From contig JARGOZ010000033.1 of NCBI GenBank assembly GCA_029213025.1, positions 1-50,493 on the forward strand: DNA of 50,493 nucleotides, written 5' to 3'. A program made the position numbers and the translations under genes. The DNA is from Verrucomicrobiales bacterium (GTDB lineage: Bacteria; Verrucomicrobiota; Verrucomicrobiia; Verrucomicrobiales; DEV007). Every line of letters starts with the position of its first letter. Positions within the stretch are counted from its first letter, which is position 1. Shown piece after piece: positions 35,001 through 43,224 of the stretch. The notes beneath the pieces are model-generated. The model was not told the DNA's origin, did not search any database, and saw nothing but the letters and a program-made list of their open reading frames with translations.

Positions 35001-35836
35001 AGTTCCTGATGCTCAAACCTGGCTGACGCCATTTCGGTTTGTTTTGTTTCGATATCCTCCTCCAGAGCATCCTGATCGACCCTCAAATTATGGCTTGAAG
35101 TCGACATTTCCGCCCCGCCCGCTCTCAACTCCCGCCAAAGCCGGTGACTGTGGTGCAAGTCGAGAACACGAACTTCCTCCTGGAGAATTTGAAACCGCTT
35201 CGCCTTTGATGCCTGGCGGGAAAGAGAACGAATCTGGCGCTCCTCCTCGGCGATAATATCACGGACCCGAACGAGGTTGGCCTCGGTGTAGTCCAGCTTG
35301 CGGAGAGCTTCTTTTTTCTGTTGTTTGAACTTCGTGATTCCCGCCGCTTCTTCAAAAACCGCCCGGCGGTCCTCCGGCTTGGAACTGAGCAGCATATCGA
35401 TTTTGCCCTGCTCCATGATCGAATAACTGGTCCGCCCGATCCCGGTGCCCATCAGCAAATCGTGAACATCCTTCAACCGGCACGGAGCCTGATTGATCAA
35501 ATACTCACTTTTGCCGTCCCGGTAAACCCGTCGCCCGATCGCGACTTCATCGTAATCGGTTTCGAGACTTTTGGCGCAATCCGTCAGAGTCAGGGTGACT
35601 TCAGCGAGACCGAGAGGCGATCTTTTATCGGTTCCGTTGAAAATGACATCCGCCATTTCGCCGCCCCGGAGAGCTTTGGCGGACGTTTCCCCCAACACCC
35701 AACGCATCGCGTCGACGATGTTCGATTTCCCGCAGCCATTGGGCCCTACGATTCCCGTAACGCCTTCGTGAAATTCCAGCTTCGTCTTGTCGGCAAACGA
35801 CTTGAAGCCATGCATCTCAAGAGTCTTGAGTAACAT
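32033..35836 (-). CDS. smc: Chromosome segregation protein SMC
   Basis: A 1,267-aa condensin ATPase. N-terminal head: MLLKTLEMHGFKSFADKTKL, Walker A GPNGCGKSN (32-40), then DAMRWVLGETSAKALRGG. Long coiled-coils flank a hinge at about 500-660 (AVLKGRIQDPGIKDGAIRKP, then LNGEYISKEGVIHGGASGDD). The C-terminal head has the signature SLLSGGERSMTAVALLFAIF and Walker B PFCVLDELDAPLDEANISRF. It organises and segregates the chromosome with ScpA/ScpB, which are not in the window. An acidic insert at about 985-1045 (rich in Glu, Asp and Ala, DGDE-like) before the C-terminal head is unusual. Start ATG at 35834-35836. A hairpin (35869-35901) lies in its leader. Confidence 0.97.
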   Translation of the reverse strand: MLLKTLEMHGFKSFADKTKLEFHEGVTGIVGPNGCGKSNIVDAMRWVLGETSAKALRGGEMADVIFNGTDKRSPLGLAEVTLTLTDCAKSLETDYDEVAIGRRVYRDGKSEYLINQAPCRLKDVHDLLMGTGIGRTSYSIMEQGKIDMLLSSKPEDRRAVFEEAAGITKFKQQKKEALRKLDYTEANLVRVRDIIAEEERQIRSLSRQASKAKRFQILQEEVRVLDLHHSHRLWRELRAGGAEMSTSSHNLRVDQDALEEDIETKQTEMASARFEHQELESRLSELQGQIAHIDNEVDTAKNRIEFNGERAHEQSILIKKNEEDIEVTSSKMSLQREELQTTNETLIHVATRITEQEEILHKYEAETLQARGNREKLAAEIRESEIERSSLKTTIATLTAQLASNSMQFDTDKSRLLELTDELGKLQRELDHRQNDADELKRRIGEHDESILFHEEELNGMEQRYRQAKSAAMERLEDLSNLHKLNAEKVSRLDVLEQLVEEGEGFAKGTQAVLKGRIQDPGIKDGAIRKPLYSYIDTDDRFASAIEAALGNQLQTVVVHGMEVAEKVIDALKRDMLGKASLIAADHLVKTNGSKRGLAPKEAICWAIDAVTPEKEVETLMEQLLGDVLIADNLRIAMELRQKMPKKAVATLNGEYISKEGVIHGGASGDDSGSFLKRQTEIRNLSKVTVSLHSEVEKMQQRRDELNNRVSQLESALENARAKLQDKRVAVSTLAGDLSVVEKDLTIFHNKIDSIKWEQKQIEDRGVTLESSMLSGREQLDLSNSRISSIDQNIDRAISLLEEAREREEELNKLVTEARTSLAVEKGSQENLQNQQIPMSNRLKELEDLIVRRREETEDYKGRIKKGAEETAALQKTIEEREAEKAEKVEMQKRLVEERSTYLSRIEKSEAELTEKRKLVQEIAERRNKEELQVSQYEIHVENLENNIRERYQAELEFFEPDSHQLLTVINQQKKAKGLPIDQPAAETMLAEADTPADNGDEDMAVSVNALTSEAGEEIIEEIADGETEFTDPSEPDWPFVEEVVSGLRSKLDAMGPVNLDAIAEYEELEERYNFNLRELTDLENAKEELLKLVARINRDTRKMFSDTFAQVRINFREMFKELFGEKAKSDLVLLDDEDPLEAGIEVIAKPPGKKLQSISLLSGGERSMTAVALLFAIFMVKPSPFCVLDELDAPLDEANISRFIRVLDRFIGNSQFVIVTHSKRTMSRADVMYGVSMEEFGVSKTVGVKFSKADEAIGLKAAPVGG

Positions 35837-36141
35837 TGGTAGTCTGTGTGTGTTGAGTGTTTTCGGTGAATAGTAAAGAAACCAAAGGTTTCCACTATTC
35901 GAGGTGTTTCGTAGATCCGGACAGAATCCGGGCCGCTGAATGGTGGAACAGAGACCTGAAAAAGTCGAGTGAAATCTGGTAGATTCTAATTATAAACAAA
36001 ACTAAACCGTCACAATACGGTCTTCTCCTTTTTGCGAAAATTATAAAAAACGCGTCTCTTTTCCGATTTTTTATAAAATATCCATTGCATATCTGTAAAA
36101 TTATTAGAGTATTGGATATCCGAATTGGAACCTGCTTAACC
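35837..36141. other. AT-rich intergenic region upstream of smc
   Basis: No gene seen over about 305 bp. It must carry the smc promoter on the minus strand and the promoter of the small membrane protein on the plus strand. It includes the hairpin at 35869-35901 and long A/T tracts at 35985-36100. No confident -35/-10 pair was chosen. Confidence 0.5.
35869..35901 (-). promoter_or_regulatory. Hairpin in the smc leader
   Basis: GAATAGT and ACTATTC form outer arms; AAACC and GGTTT form an inner stem around AAA, with an unequal internal bulge. It begins 33 bp upstream of the smc ATG, so in the mRNA it would sit in the 5' untranslated region. A regulatory role is inference; it could also be a terminator for antisense transcription, but no T-run follows. 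Confidence 0.4.
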
Positions 36142-36312
36142 ATGGGAGAAAGTCACCCTGAGATAACTGACAAAATATCTTTTATAGAGATTTTCCTATT
36201 TGCTGCCTTGTCAGTAGCCTGCATGGCGATGATTACGGTTAAGTTGTGCCGAAACTTGAACGCGCAACCGGAGAACTCCGCAGCCACTCTGCACCTGAAG
36301 AGTTCACCCTGA
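36142..36312 (+). CDS. Small single-span membrane protein, 56 aa
   Basis: From ATG 36142 (MGESHPEITDKISFIEIFLF) the protein has one predicted membrane helix, FLFAALSVACMAMITVKLC, and a short polar tail. An upstream in-frame ATG at 36085 would add 19 residues. The gene is followed 36 bp later by a strong hairpin with T-run, which supports it being transcribed. No family recognised; could be a small regulator or a stress peptide. Confidence 0.45.
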   Translation: MGESHPEITDKISFIEIFLFAALSVACMAMITVKLCRNLNAQPENSAATLHLKSSP

Positions 36313-36347
36313 CATATCTACTTTTTTTGAATTTGTGCGGAACGGGG

Positions 36348-36390
36348 CGGCCCGGTGTTTTGAATAACTATTCAATAGCCGGGCCGTTTT
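36348..36390 (+). terminator. Rho-independent terminator with nested stem
   Basis: CGGCCCGG (36348-36355) pairs with CCGGGCCG (36379-36386), followed by TTTT. The loop contains a second perfect stem, TTGAATA/TATTCAA. It terminates the small membrane protein transcript on the plus strand. On the minus strand it lies beyond the nucleotidyltransferase pair (upstream T-run absent). Confidence 0.75.
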
Positions 36391-36502
36391 CGTACCGGCA
36401 GGGAAAGTTGACCTCAAAGCCCGCCCGGTTTTTTGGTTGCAGTGGTACGAGAGGATTGTCGCGTCTCCTTGAAACAATGATAAACCTGAGAACTGCTTTG
36501 AT

Positions 36503-36724
36503 CTAATCCAGTGAAAACCGGTCCTCAAACGGAGGAGGAGATAAATCCGGCCCGAAGTGTTTCAGCCAGTAATTGGTCTGAACTGCCGTTTCTCTCATGC
36601 ATTCCTCCCACGTGCAGGACTCGCCCGGCCCTTCCAGAAGCGGCTTGTCCGGTTCCGGAAAAACCATATCCAAATCACCGTTTGTGATTCGAATGTGATT
36701 TTTAGCTATCAGAGCGCTTTTCAT
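36503..36724 (-). CDS. Small partner of the nucleotidyltransferase, 73 aa
   Basis: A 73-aa soluble protein with a short N-terminus and a Trp/Cys-containing middle (GESCTWEECMRETAVQTNYW). It overlaps the nucleotidyltransferase gene by 23 bp, so the two are translationally coupled. No family recognised. Pairs of an AbiEii-like nucleotidyltransferase and a small protein resemble type IV toxin-antitoxin or MNT-type modules, where the small partner may be the regulator. Function is inference. Confidence 0.6.
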   Translation of the reverse strand: MKSALIAKNHIRITNGDLDMVFPEPDKPLLEGPGESCTWEECMRETAVQTNYWLKHFGPDLSPPPFEDRFSLD

Positions 36725-37286
36725 GGAGATCGTGAATCAACTGTTCGAGAAGTTCCTCGCTCCCGAAACGTAACACAAGTTTGGCAAAATTTGAATCAGA
36801 AACCGGATCCAGATCATGTAACCGGGAAAGCTCGATAATATCCGACCAGTCTGTGGCATCGGTTCGACGGTATTCCGCCTGGCAGGCTTTTAACTTCATC
36901 GCGATAATATGCTGCGGTGCTGCCAGAGGGACTTCCAGATCTTCGCCGAAATTTCCATAAAACGGCGCGGCATTGAGTTTTTCCCAGGTGGATTCCTCCA
37001 CGATCATCAAATCGATTCGCGGCTTCTTTTTCCCGGTATCGAGAAACTGGCAAAAAGCCGGAGTTCCGTTGATGAGTTCGAATCCGTTCGCATCCATCAA
37101 AAGTCGCCAGTTTCTCTCCTCCCTTTCCGGAATCACAAAATCGATGTCGCGAGTGAAGCGGGGCACTCCGTAGGCGATCACCGCATTCCCCCCGATAAGA
37201 AGGAAATCCGTAATCTGATTCTCCCTCAACAGCTGCACCACTTCACGAAGTGTTTGCTGAATGAGATTGGTAGATTCTTCGGACAT
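36702..37286 (-). CDS. Nucleotidyltransferase, AbiEii/DUF6036-like
   Basis: A 194-aa protein with the nucleotidyltransferase core LLIGGNAVIAYGVPRFTRDI followed by DFVIP, giving the GG...R.T.DID pattern with both metal-binding aspartates, and a third acidic site in PRIDLMIVEES. C-terminal helices (APQHIIAMKLKACQAEYRRT, DWSDIIELSRLHDLD) match the DUF6036/AbiEii group. Known relatives transfer nucleotides to tRNA or protein in toxin-antitoxin systems or are housekeeping proteins of unknown target. It begins 19 bp after the TPR gene's stop, at the end of the ExbB/ExbD operon. Confidence 0.8.
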   Translation of the reverse strand: MSEESTNLIQQTLREVVQLLRENQITDFLLIGGNAVIAYGVPRFTRDIDFVIPEREERNWRLLMDANGFELINGTPAFCQFLDTGKKKPRIDLMIVEESTWEKLNAAPFYGNFGEDLEVPLAAPQHIIAMKLKACQAEYRRTDATDWSDIIELSRLHDLDPVSDSNFAKLVLRFGSEELLEQLIHDLHEKRSDS

Positions 37287-37305
37287 TACTCTCTACATCA
37301 CGCCA

Positions 37306-40143
37306 CTACTGCTTCGCCATATACTCTTCCTTCCACTGAAAAAAGAGCTTTTTGCCTTCATCAATTCCCTCATGTTCGAGGTGCCCCATTCTCTGAATCA
37401 TTTCCCGAATCAACTTCAGGGCATCGAGTTCCTGGCCTTTGGCATGGATGATTTTTGCGGCTTCGATATAGGCTTTGGTCGACCATTCGAGCTGCCCGGG
37501 AAAATTGGAGTACACATTGACAAACGTGGCCGCCGCTTCATCGCGCTTCCCCTGCTTAAGAAGACAAACCCCGAAACTATACGAAGCTTCAGCGCGGGAT
37601 TTCCTCCAGGCGGAATTCGACCGGTATTGTTCCCACCATTTCTGTGCTTCCGCATAGTTTTCCGCAGAGGTTTCAGCGCGCGCGATACCGAGTACCGCCT
37701 CCTCCCGGGCAGCAGGGTCATCGACTTCATTCAGTACCCGCTGAAACAGCTTTTTCGCGGCTGACGGGTTTTTTCCCGCTTCAAGTTTTGCCAGATCAAT
37801 CAGCGCCAGCCCCACAGCTTCACCGGAAGGACGTTCTTTCAAAATGTATTCATACACCTTACGGGCCTGAGCTTCATTTGCCCCGTTTTTACCGTTGTAG
37901 CGGGCCAGCTTGACCAAAGTATAGTTACTGAGATCGTTGCCGTTCTTTTGATACAGAGCGTTTAGTTTGCTGAATAAAGCGGTGGTCTCTTTACTGTATT
38001 TCTTCGCATCAGCATCGGTGAGTGCTTCAATCTCCGCCATATACAACCACGCACGCAGAGCTGCCGGAGCCGGAGATGTTTTCGCGGGGAAGTTTTGGAA
38101 GGATTTGCGAACCTCTTCCAGGGTATAATGTTGCTTCAGAAAATCGGCATAGGTGCCGAACATCTGGTCGAGATCGGTCGAGTTGGGTTGGTCGGCATAC
38201 TCGTTGACGAAATCGATGAGTAACTTCTGCGCTTCGTCCTTCCTGCCCTTGTTTACCAAAGGCTCGATAGCTGCGATGAGAACATCGGACCTCCAGCTGG
38301 AATCATTATAGCTGGCGGTAAACTTTTCGTAGTAGCTGACAGCGACATCCCATTTTTGCTCCGCATTGGCCTCGGTGATCAGCTGACGCAGGGCGTAGCC
38401 GGCAACGCTACCGGGATCACCCCGCTTTTCTTTCTCCACCATCTCGAGAGCTTTTTTGTAGCTGGCAGTAATTTCCTCATACGATTTACCCCGGGCTGAA
38501 AGGATATCACCGAGAATGTTGTAGGAATTGGGAACTTCCTCCGCACGGGGATGGCGGGCCTGCAGCTCAATCATCCTCGAATTGGCGATGGGATAATCCT
38601 CATTGATCATGTGGCTCAGACCGGAGAAATAAAGGGCGGAAGGACGAATGTCGGAAACTTTGTACTCCTCCAGAAATTCATCGAGCTGTTTGACGGCTTC
38701 GTCCCATTTCTGCAGGTTCACCATGGTTGCGCCAAGATAGTATTTTGCCGCTTCTTTCCGGGTCCCGTCCGGATAGTCGGTAAAATACCGCTTCAGACCA
38801 TCCGCCGCCTCTTCGTAGCGTCCCAGATGGTATAGAGAAGCGGCTTCGACAAAGGCAGGCACATCCGCTTCCGGAGTACCTGTAGTAAGAGCTTCCAGCA
38901 ATTTACCCGCCACACGGTAGGACTCCTCGTACTTTCCCTGAACAAAGAGTACATCAACGAGAACTTTAGCCATCGATGGGCGAAGCTCATGATCAGGAAA
39001 CTCACGGAAAAACTGCATGCCGTATGTAGAGGCATCATCCCACTGGGAAAGATTCACGGCGCACATCGTTAAATTGTGCATCACTACCGCCCGCTCGGAA
39101 TGTTTCGGAAAACGTTTTAGAAGTTCAAGAAACGACTTTTTGGCGTCTTCCAAATCGCCTTTCGCATAGTAGGCGGAGCCTTTGCCGATAAGGATATCGC
39201 CGAGTTGCTTAGCCTGATTTTGAATCTCCGATTCCAACTCTGTTATCTCCGCTTCCGTTTGCTTCACGAACTCCTCCGCTCCGGATTGAGCTCTGGCTTT
39301 ACCCAGTTGCGTTTTAAGTTGCTGAATCCGACCAGCATAAGCCTTCCCTACCTCAACAGGATCAATCATCAAATCATACCAGAAAATCGCGCGCCCCGGT
39401 TCCTCCGCGGCGATCGCCATGGATGCGAGGTGGTTATAGACCGGATTCTGCTTTTTGTATCGATTTACAAGTGTATCACTCTCCATGAGCTTCCTGTACT
39501 TATCGACATAGGTAGACACTTCCCGAAGTCTCGCCGCCGGCGACCAGTCGCCCATCAGTACCAGAAAAAGCGAGCGCTTCATGGAATCGGGGAAATCGGG
39601 ATCCTCGAGATTTTTTGAGATGAAGTCTTTTCCTCTTCCGGAGTTACCGGCGAGCATCATCGCTTTTGATAGATTGACCTGTGCTTCGAGGCGGTCGAGT
39701 TTCGGATCGTATTTTTCCTGGATAGCGAGAGCGGCCTGATATTTTTCCGCAGCGGCCGCATTTTCATCCAGCGCCATCAGACAGCCGCCCCATTGGGCGA
39801 GCGCCTCGGCCCGGAAAGTATTCGGCAGTTCGGTATCAGCATCATTGGTGAACTTTTCCGCGCAGATCTGAAAATTTTCCGCCGCTTTTCTATACTCCTT
39901 TTTCTGCACAAGGAGCATCCCTTTCAGATAGTAGAAGTGACCGAATACAGATCCGAAGCGGGTCTTGCCGTCAGCGCCGTGCTTTTTGATGATCTCATCG
40001 ACGGCTGCCAGACCGGCATCATAGTTACCACTGTCCATTGCCTTTACGCCGGCGTCGTAGGCTTTGGGCACGTCGAGCTCCTGGGCACACAGTATAGAGA
40101 AACCCAACAGGATTGGGAGAAGGAAAAGGAATCGGGAAATCAT
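37306..40143 (-). CDS. Large periplasmic TPR protein
   Basis: A 945-aa protein with a signal peptide (MISRFLFLLPILLGFSILCA) and tetratricopeptide-like repeats throughout (GSAYYAKGDLEDAKKSFLEL, YLGATMVNLQKWDEAVKQLD, GVCLLKQGKRDEAAATFVNV). It has no enzymatic motif. In PVC bacteria such proteins are encoded downstream of ExbB/ExbD and vWA genes and probably act as a periplasmic scaffold. Its start lies 4 bp beyond the vWA stop, so it is co-transcribed. The repeats match the YbgF/BamD-like style rather than plant-type PPR. Confidence 0.88.
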   Translation of the reverse strand: MISRFLFLLPILLGFSILCAQELDVPKAYDAGVKAMDSGNYDAGLAAVDEIIKKHGADGKTRFGSVFGHFYYLKGMLLVQKKEYRKAAENFQICAEKFTNDADTELPNTFRAEALAQWGGCLMALDENAAAAEKYQAALAIQEKYDPKLDRLEAQVNLSKAMMLAGNSGRGKDFISKNLEDPDFPDSMKRSLFLVLMGDWSPAARLREVSTYVDKYRKLMESDTLVNRYKKQNPVYNHLASMAIAAEEPGRAIFWYDLMIDPVEVGKAYAGRIQQLKTQLGKARAQSGAEEFVKQTEAEITELESEIQNQAKQLGDILIGKGSAYYAKGDLEDAKKSFLELLKRFPKHSERAVVMHNLTMCAVNLSQWDDASTYGMQFFREFPDHELRPSMAKVLVDVLFVQGKYEESYRVAGKLLEALTTGTPEADVPAFVEAASLYHLGRYEEAADGLKRYFTDYPDGTRKEAAKYYLGATMVNLQKWDEAVKQLDEFLEEYKVSDIRPSALYFSGLSHMINEDYPIANSRMIELQARHPRAEEVPNSYNILGDILSARGKSYEEITASYKKALEMVEKEKRGDPGSVAGYALRQLITEANAEQKWDVAVSYYEKFTASYNDSSWRSDVLIAAIEPLVNKGRKDEAQKLLIDFVNEYADQPNSTDLDQMFGTYADFLKQHYTLEEVRKSFQNFPAKTSPAPAALRAWLYMAEIEALTDADAKKYSKETTALFSKLNALYQKNGNDLSNYTLVKLARYNGKNGANEAQARKVYEYILKERPSGEAVGLALIDLAKLEAGKNPSAAKKLFQRVLNEVDDPAAREEAVLGIARAETSAENYAEAQKWWEQYRSNSAWRKSRAEASYSFGVCLLKQGKRDEAAATFVNVYSNFPGQLEWSTKAYIEAAKIIHAKGQELDALKLIREMIQRMGHLEHEGIDEGKKLFFQWKEEYMAKQ

Positions 40144-40147
40144 AACA

Positions 40148-41212
40148 CTAAAAGCCGACCTCGTTGGGATCGTTCACTTTAACAGGTTTGCCATCGCGGT
40201 TCACGATAACGAATTCTCCACCGGTGCCTTTGGCGATTTCAAAAAAGCTCTTCGCTCCGGCCGTGGTTTGCATCGCGAAAGTATTGATAATCGGCGAGCC
40301 GTATCTCCGGTTAATTTCGAGGATGGGACGCGGGGCATTCCCGCCGCTGCCGTCACTCATAAAGAAAATTACATCCGGCGGCGGTCGCATCAGGTGCCCG
40401 ATTTTAAGAGCAATCGCCCAGTCGGTGCCGAGAAATTTTTCGATATCGTCGAGCACACTGAGGGTTCGGTCGATGTTACTTTTTGAAACCGGCAACCATT
40501 TGGCTTTGGGCAACTCGCTGTCATCTCCAACAAACTCCCAGTCCTCCACCCCGCGGAAGGGTTTGAATAAATACTTTCTGCGTCCCGGATCGGTAACAAT
40601 GAATTCCCCGTTGATATGTTTCCCGTCCCAACCGGGCTCGGCAAAAAGACCACCGCCACCGAAGAGCATCACCTGGTATTGAACCCCTTTGGGAAGATTA
40701 AAGAGCGCTTTCTTCAGCTCCCGGTTGCGAAGCTCCTCCTGCTCAATATTCATCGACGCGGAGTGATCAAGAACAAAGAGAAAACGTCTCCCGCTGGACC
40801 GGCTGCCGAAAAAGGAGACTCCGGATCCCATGCCGGCGCTGCTCGCACCAAAACCGGCACCAAATTCCCCCTGCCCCAGGCCGATAGGGCCTTCGGTAAC
40901 TTTTGCGGTCTTCGGGGCGACCATTTTTGCAACGGAATTGGCCCGGACCATTTTCGCAATCGGAGACGCCGCCGATGTGTTGGACGCCTGCTTAATTTGC
41001 TTCATCACTGTCCGTTTCTCCATCTTCATGTCGTCGCCACGCTCTGTGGAAACGATTTTTGCGACGATTTCCGGCTCGTCTCTCAAGGCGGGAACCACGG
41101 TAACAAGTATAAAGATGATCCCGAGGAACACATGGAGCGCCACCGTCACAATGATTGCGATGAGTTTTTTCTCCGTGTTCTTTTCCTCTACAGTTGGTTC
41201 GGTGATCAGCAT
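40148..41212 (-). CDS. vWA-domain membrane protein
   Basis: A 354-aa protein with one N-terminal membrane helix (LIAIIVTVALHVFLGIIFIL), a basic/Ala-rich linker to about residue 140, then a von Willebrand A domain: FLFVLDHSASM with the MIDAS D-x-S-x-S and the metal site FMSDGSGGN. It resembles TonB-like periplasmic proteins with a vWA in place of the TonB C-terminal domain. It is preceded by two ExbD genes and an ExbB/TolQ gene with tiny gaps, so force transmission from the ExbB/ExbD motor to the vWA protein is a plausible inference. Confidence 0.87.
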   Translation of the reverse strand: MLITEPTVEEKNTEKKLIAIIVTVALHVFLGIIFILVTVVPALRDEPEIVAKIVSTERGDDMKMEKRTVMKQIKQASNTSAASPIAKMVRANSVAKMVAPKTAKVTEGPIGLGQGEFGAGFGASSAGMGSGVSFFGSRSSGRRFLFVLDHSASMNIEQEELRNRELKKALFNLPKGVQYQVMLFGGGGLFAEPGWDGKHINGEFIVTDPGRRKYLFKPFRGVEDWEFVGDDSELPKAKWLPVSKSNIDRTLSVLDDIEKFLGTDWAIALKIGHLMRPPPDVIFFMSDGSGGNAPRPILEINRRYGSPIINTFAMQTTAGAKSFFEIAKGTGGEFVIVNRDGKPVKVNDPNEVGF

Positions 41213-41216
41213 GTTC

Positions 41217-41663
41217 TTAATCCGAGAGACTTATGTTTTTTAACCCCGCCGCCGCGCAGGCATTGAGCACATCGACAAACCGCTGTTCCTTCGCGTCGTT
41301 ATGACAGTTAATGATCACCGCGGCCTCCGATTTGGCGATCTTTGCACTCGCGGCATAGCGGGTCAGGCGATCAGTCAAATTGGGAAGCCGCCGGCTTTTC
41401 GGGTTTGATTCGATAACCTCCTCATTCACTTCAACGGTTGAATCCGCACTGATCTTAATCACCATCTGATCGACATCGACCGGTGCGTTGTTGAGACTGG
41501 CGACTCCGGGAAGCGCCAGACCGAGATCCGCCTCCTGCTTTAACATCGTGGTTGTGACGAGGAAATAGATCAGCAAAAGAAAGGCGACATCAATCAGGGG
41601 CGAAATATCCATTGCCGGCTGGTCCTGCCCCTCAAAAGGGTTACTGCTCTTTCTACGCGCCAT
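41217..41663 (-). CDS. ExbD/TolR-family protein (second)
   Basis: A 148-aa protein with the ExbD pattern: DISPLIDVAFLLLIYFLVTT, a single membrane helix carrying the essential Asp, then a periplasmic domain (ADLGLALPGVASLN, ADSTVEVNEEVIES). It forms the proton-driven stator complex with the ExbB/TolQ-like protein. Its start lies 18 bp after the first ExbD's stop. Confidence 0.9.
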   Translation of the reverse strand: MARRKSSNPFEGQDQPAMDISPLIDVAFLLLIYFLVTTTMLKQEADLGLALPGVASLNNAPVDVDQMVIKISADSTVEVNEEVIESNPKSRRLPNLTDRLTRYAASAKIAKSEAAVIINCHNDAKEQRFVDVLNACAAAGLKNISLSD

Positions 41664-41681
41664 TTCTATCGTTATCTTACC

Positions 41682-42110
41682 TTATTTATCGGTGACATAG
41701 GTGGAGAAAATTACCTGATTTACCCCACCCCGGGACGAAGCCTGGATGACTTTTTTCACCATCTCATGGCGAACCGATTTGTCGGCCCGCAGGTGCAGGC
41801 GCGTATTGGGATTCGCCGAGCGGGCCCGCGCCATGATCTGTTCAATCTCCTCCAGCGAAACCGGGCGGGAGTCTTCATCGTAGGTTGAGCCATCCGGATA
41901 AACATTGATGAGAATCCGCCCGTCGATCATCTCCGGCACGGCGGCTTTATCCGCGACCGGAATGGCGACATTCTTGTCCTGCTTAAACCGGATCGCGGTG
42001 GATGCGATCATAAAAAAGATCAGGATGAGAAACACCAGATCGATCATCGGTGACATATCCGCGTTGGGTTTCGAAGCCAACAGTGGATTGGGTTTTCTCC
42101 GGCGAGCCAT
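41682..42110 (-). CDS. ExbD/TolR-family protein (first)
   Basis: A 142-aa ExbD homologue: NADMSPMIDLVFLILIFFMI (membrane helix with Asp), then periplasmic sequence (KQDKNVAIPVADKAAVPEMI, LHLRADKSVRHEMVKKVIQA). Two ExbD genes in a row are usual in PVC bacteria, possibly forming a heterodimer. Its start follows the ExbB gene's stop by 9 bp. Confidence 0.9.
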   Translation of the reverse strand: MARRRKPNPLLASKPNADMSPMIDLVFLILIFFMIASTAIRFKQDKNVAIPVADKAAVPEMIDGRILINVYPDGSTYDEDSRPVSLEEIEQIMARARSANPNTRLHLRADKSVRHEMVKKVIQASSRGGVNQVIFSTYVTDK

Positions 42111-42119
42111 CTGCAGGGA

Positions 42120-42986
42120 TCAGGAAAGAGGATGCTGTTGCTGCGGAGGTTCAGGAGCGGCAACCGCGGCCTGCTGTTGATTGCCTAGAACAGCTCGTCG
42201 CAGACTGTTGAGAATTTTGGCACAGTTTTTATCCACATCAGCAACCAGAGCGACCATTTTATCCCGGAAAAAGAAATACATAAAAATCGCCGGAAGCGCC
42301 ACGATCAGTCCACTGGCCGTAGTCACAAGTGCCTCCGAAATGTTACCCGCGAGCTGTCCCGGATCTCCCATCCCGGCCTGTTTCAATGTCGCGAATGCCT
42401 TAATCATACCCGAGACGGTTCCGAGCAGCCCAACCATCGGCGCTGCCTGGGAAATGACAGATAGGTAGTTGAGGAGACTGACCCGCTTCCGGTTGAAGTC
42501 GAGAGAAGCGTCGCTCATCTGATCGAAAATGGAGTCGCCGTTGAGGACGCCGTAGCCCCGGTCGTAAATATATTCACAGGCCCCGTTCATCACCTGCCCG
42601 AGACAGGAGGCACTTCCCCTGGCGCTCTCTGTGATACCGTTGATATCACCGGCCTCCGCACTGGCCTGCATCGCTTCGATTACCTTCTTCGGTGAGAAAG
42701 TATTCTTTTTCAAATCCAGCAACATATAGACAGAGAGCGCGATCACCGCAAAAAGCATGATGAACAGTGGAATCATCGCCCAGCCGCCCGCCTTGATCAT
42801 ATCGAGAAGGGATTCCCGTTTCTGTTCCACCCCGGCATCCGCCGCTGCAGCAGGATCCGAGCCCGGCGTATTCACTACGACAGGAGCTTCATCGCCTGGC
42901 AGGGAAAAATCGTCCTGCGCCTGCAAGGGACACAGGAATAGAGCAAACACTCCGAGCAAAAAAAGAAGAGGCGTAGATTTTGTCAT
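42120..42986 (-). CDS. MotA/TolQ/ExbB proton-channel protein
   Basis: About 288 aa from the start MTKSTPLLFLLGVFALFL (complement 42984-42986), which gives a signal peptide; an upstream start at 43034 is unlikely. Three further membrane helices follow: GGWAMIPLFIMLFAVIALSV, then VISQAAPMVGLLGTVSGMIK and LVTTASGLIVALPAIFMYFF. The last two carry the TolQ/ExbB channel signature (P.VGLLGTV.G). First gene of the five-gene operon; the C-terminus is Gln/Pro-rich. Confidence 0.9.
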   Translation of the reverse strand: MTKSTPLLFLLGVFALFLCPLQAQDDFSLPGDEAPVVVNTPGSDPAAAADAGVEQKRESLLDMIKAGGWAMIPLFIMLFAVIALSVYMLLDLKKNTFSPKKVIEAMQASAEAGDINGITESARGSASCLGQVMNGACEYIYDRGYGVLNGDSIFDQMSDASLDFNRKRVSLLNYLSVISQAAPMVGLLGTVSGMIKAFATLKQAGMGDPGQLAGNISEALVTTASGLIVALPAIFMYFFFRDKMVALVADVDKNCAKILNSLRRAVLGNQQQAAVAAPEPPQQQHPLS

Positions 42987-43224
42987 ACAAAGGATAGAGT
43001 TCGGTTTCCCGCGCCGGGAAGGATTCATTCCCAATGAATACCGGATGTCCTGTCACTGTGACAACAAAATTCCCCAAAAAACTCCGACCCGATTTCTGTC
43101 AATCAGTTTCTGCCTATAAAAAACGGCGGGGATTTTAAACCATAAAAATGAATACGCAAACAAAATTATTCGTCGTATTGCCACGACGACCATTCTAACA
43201 AAAATCCCAAAGAAAAATCATTTT

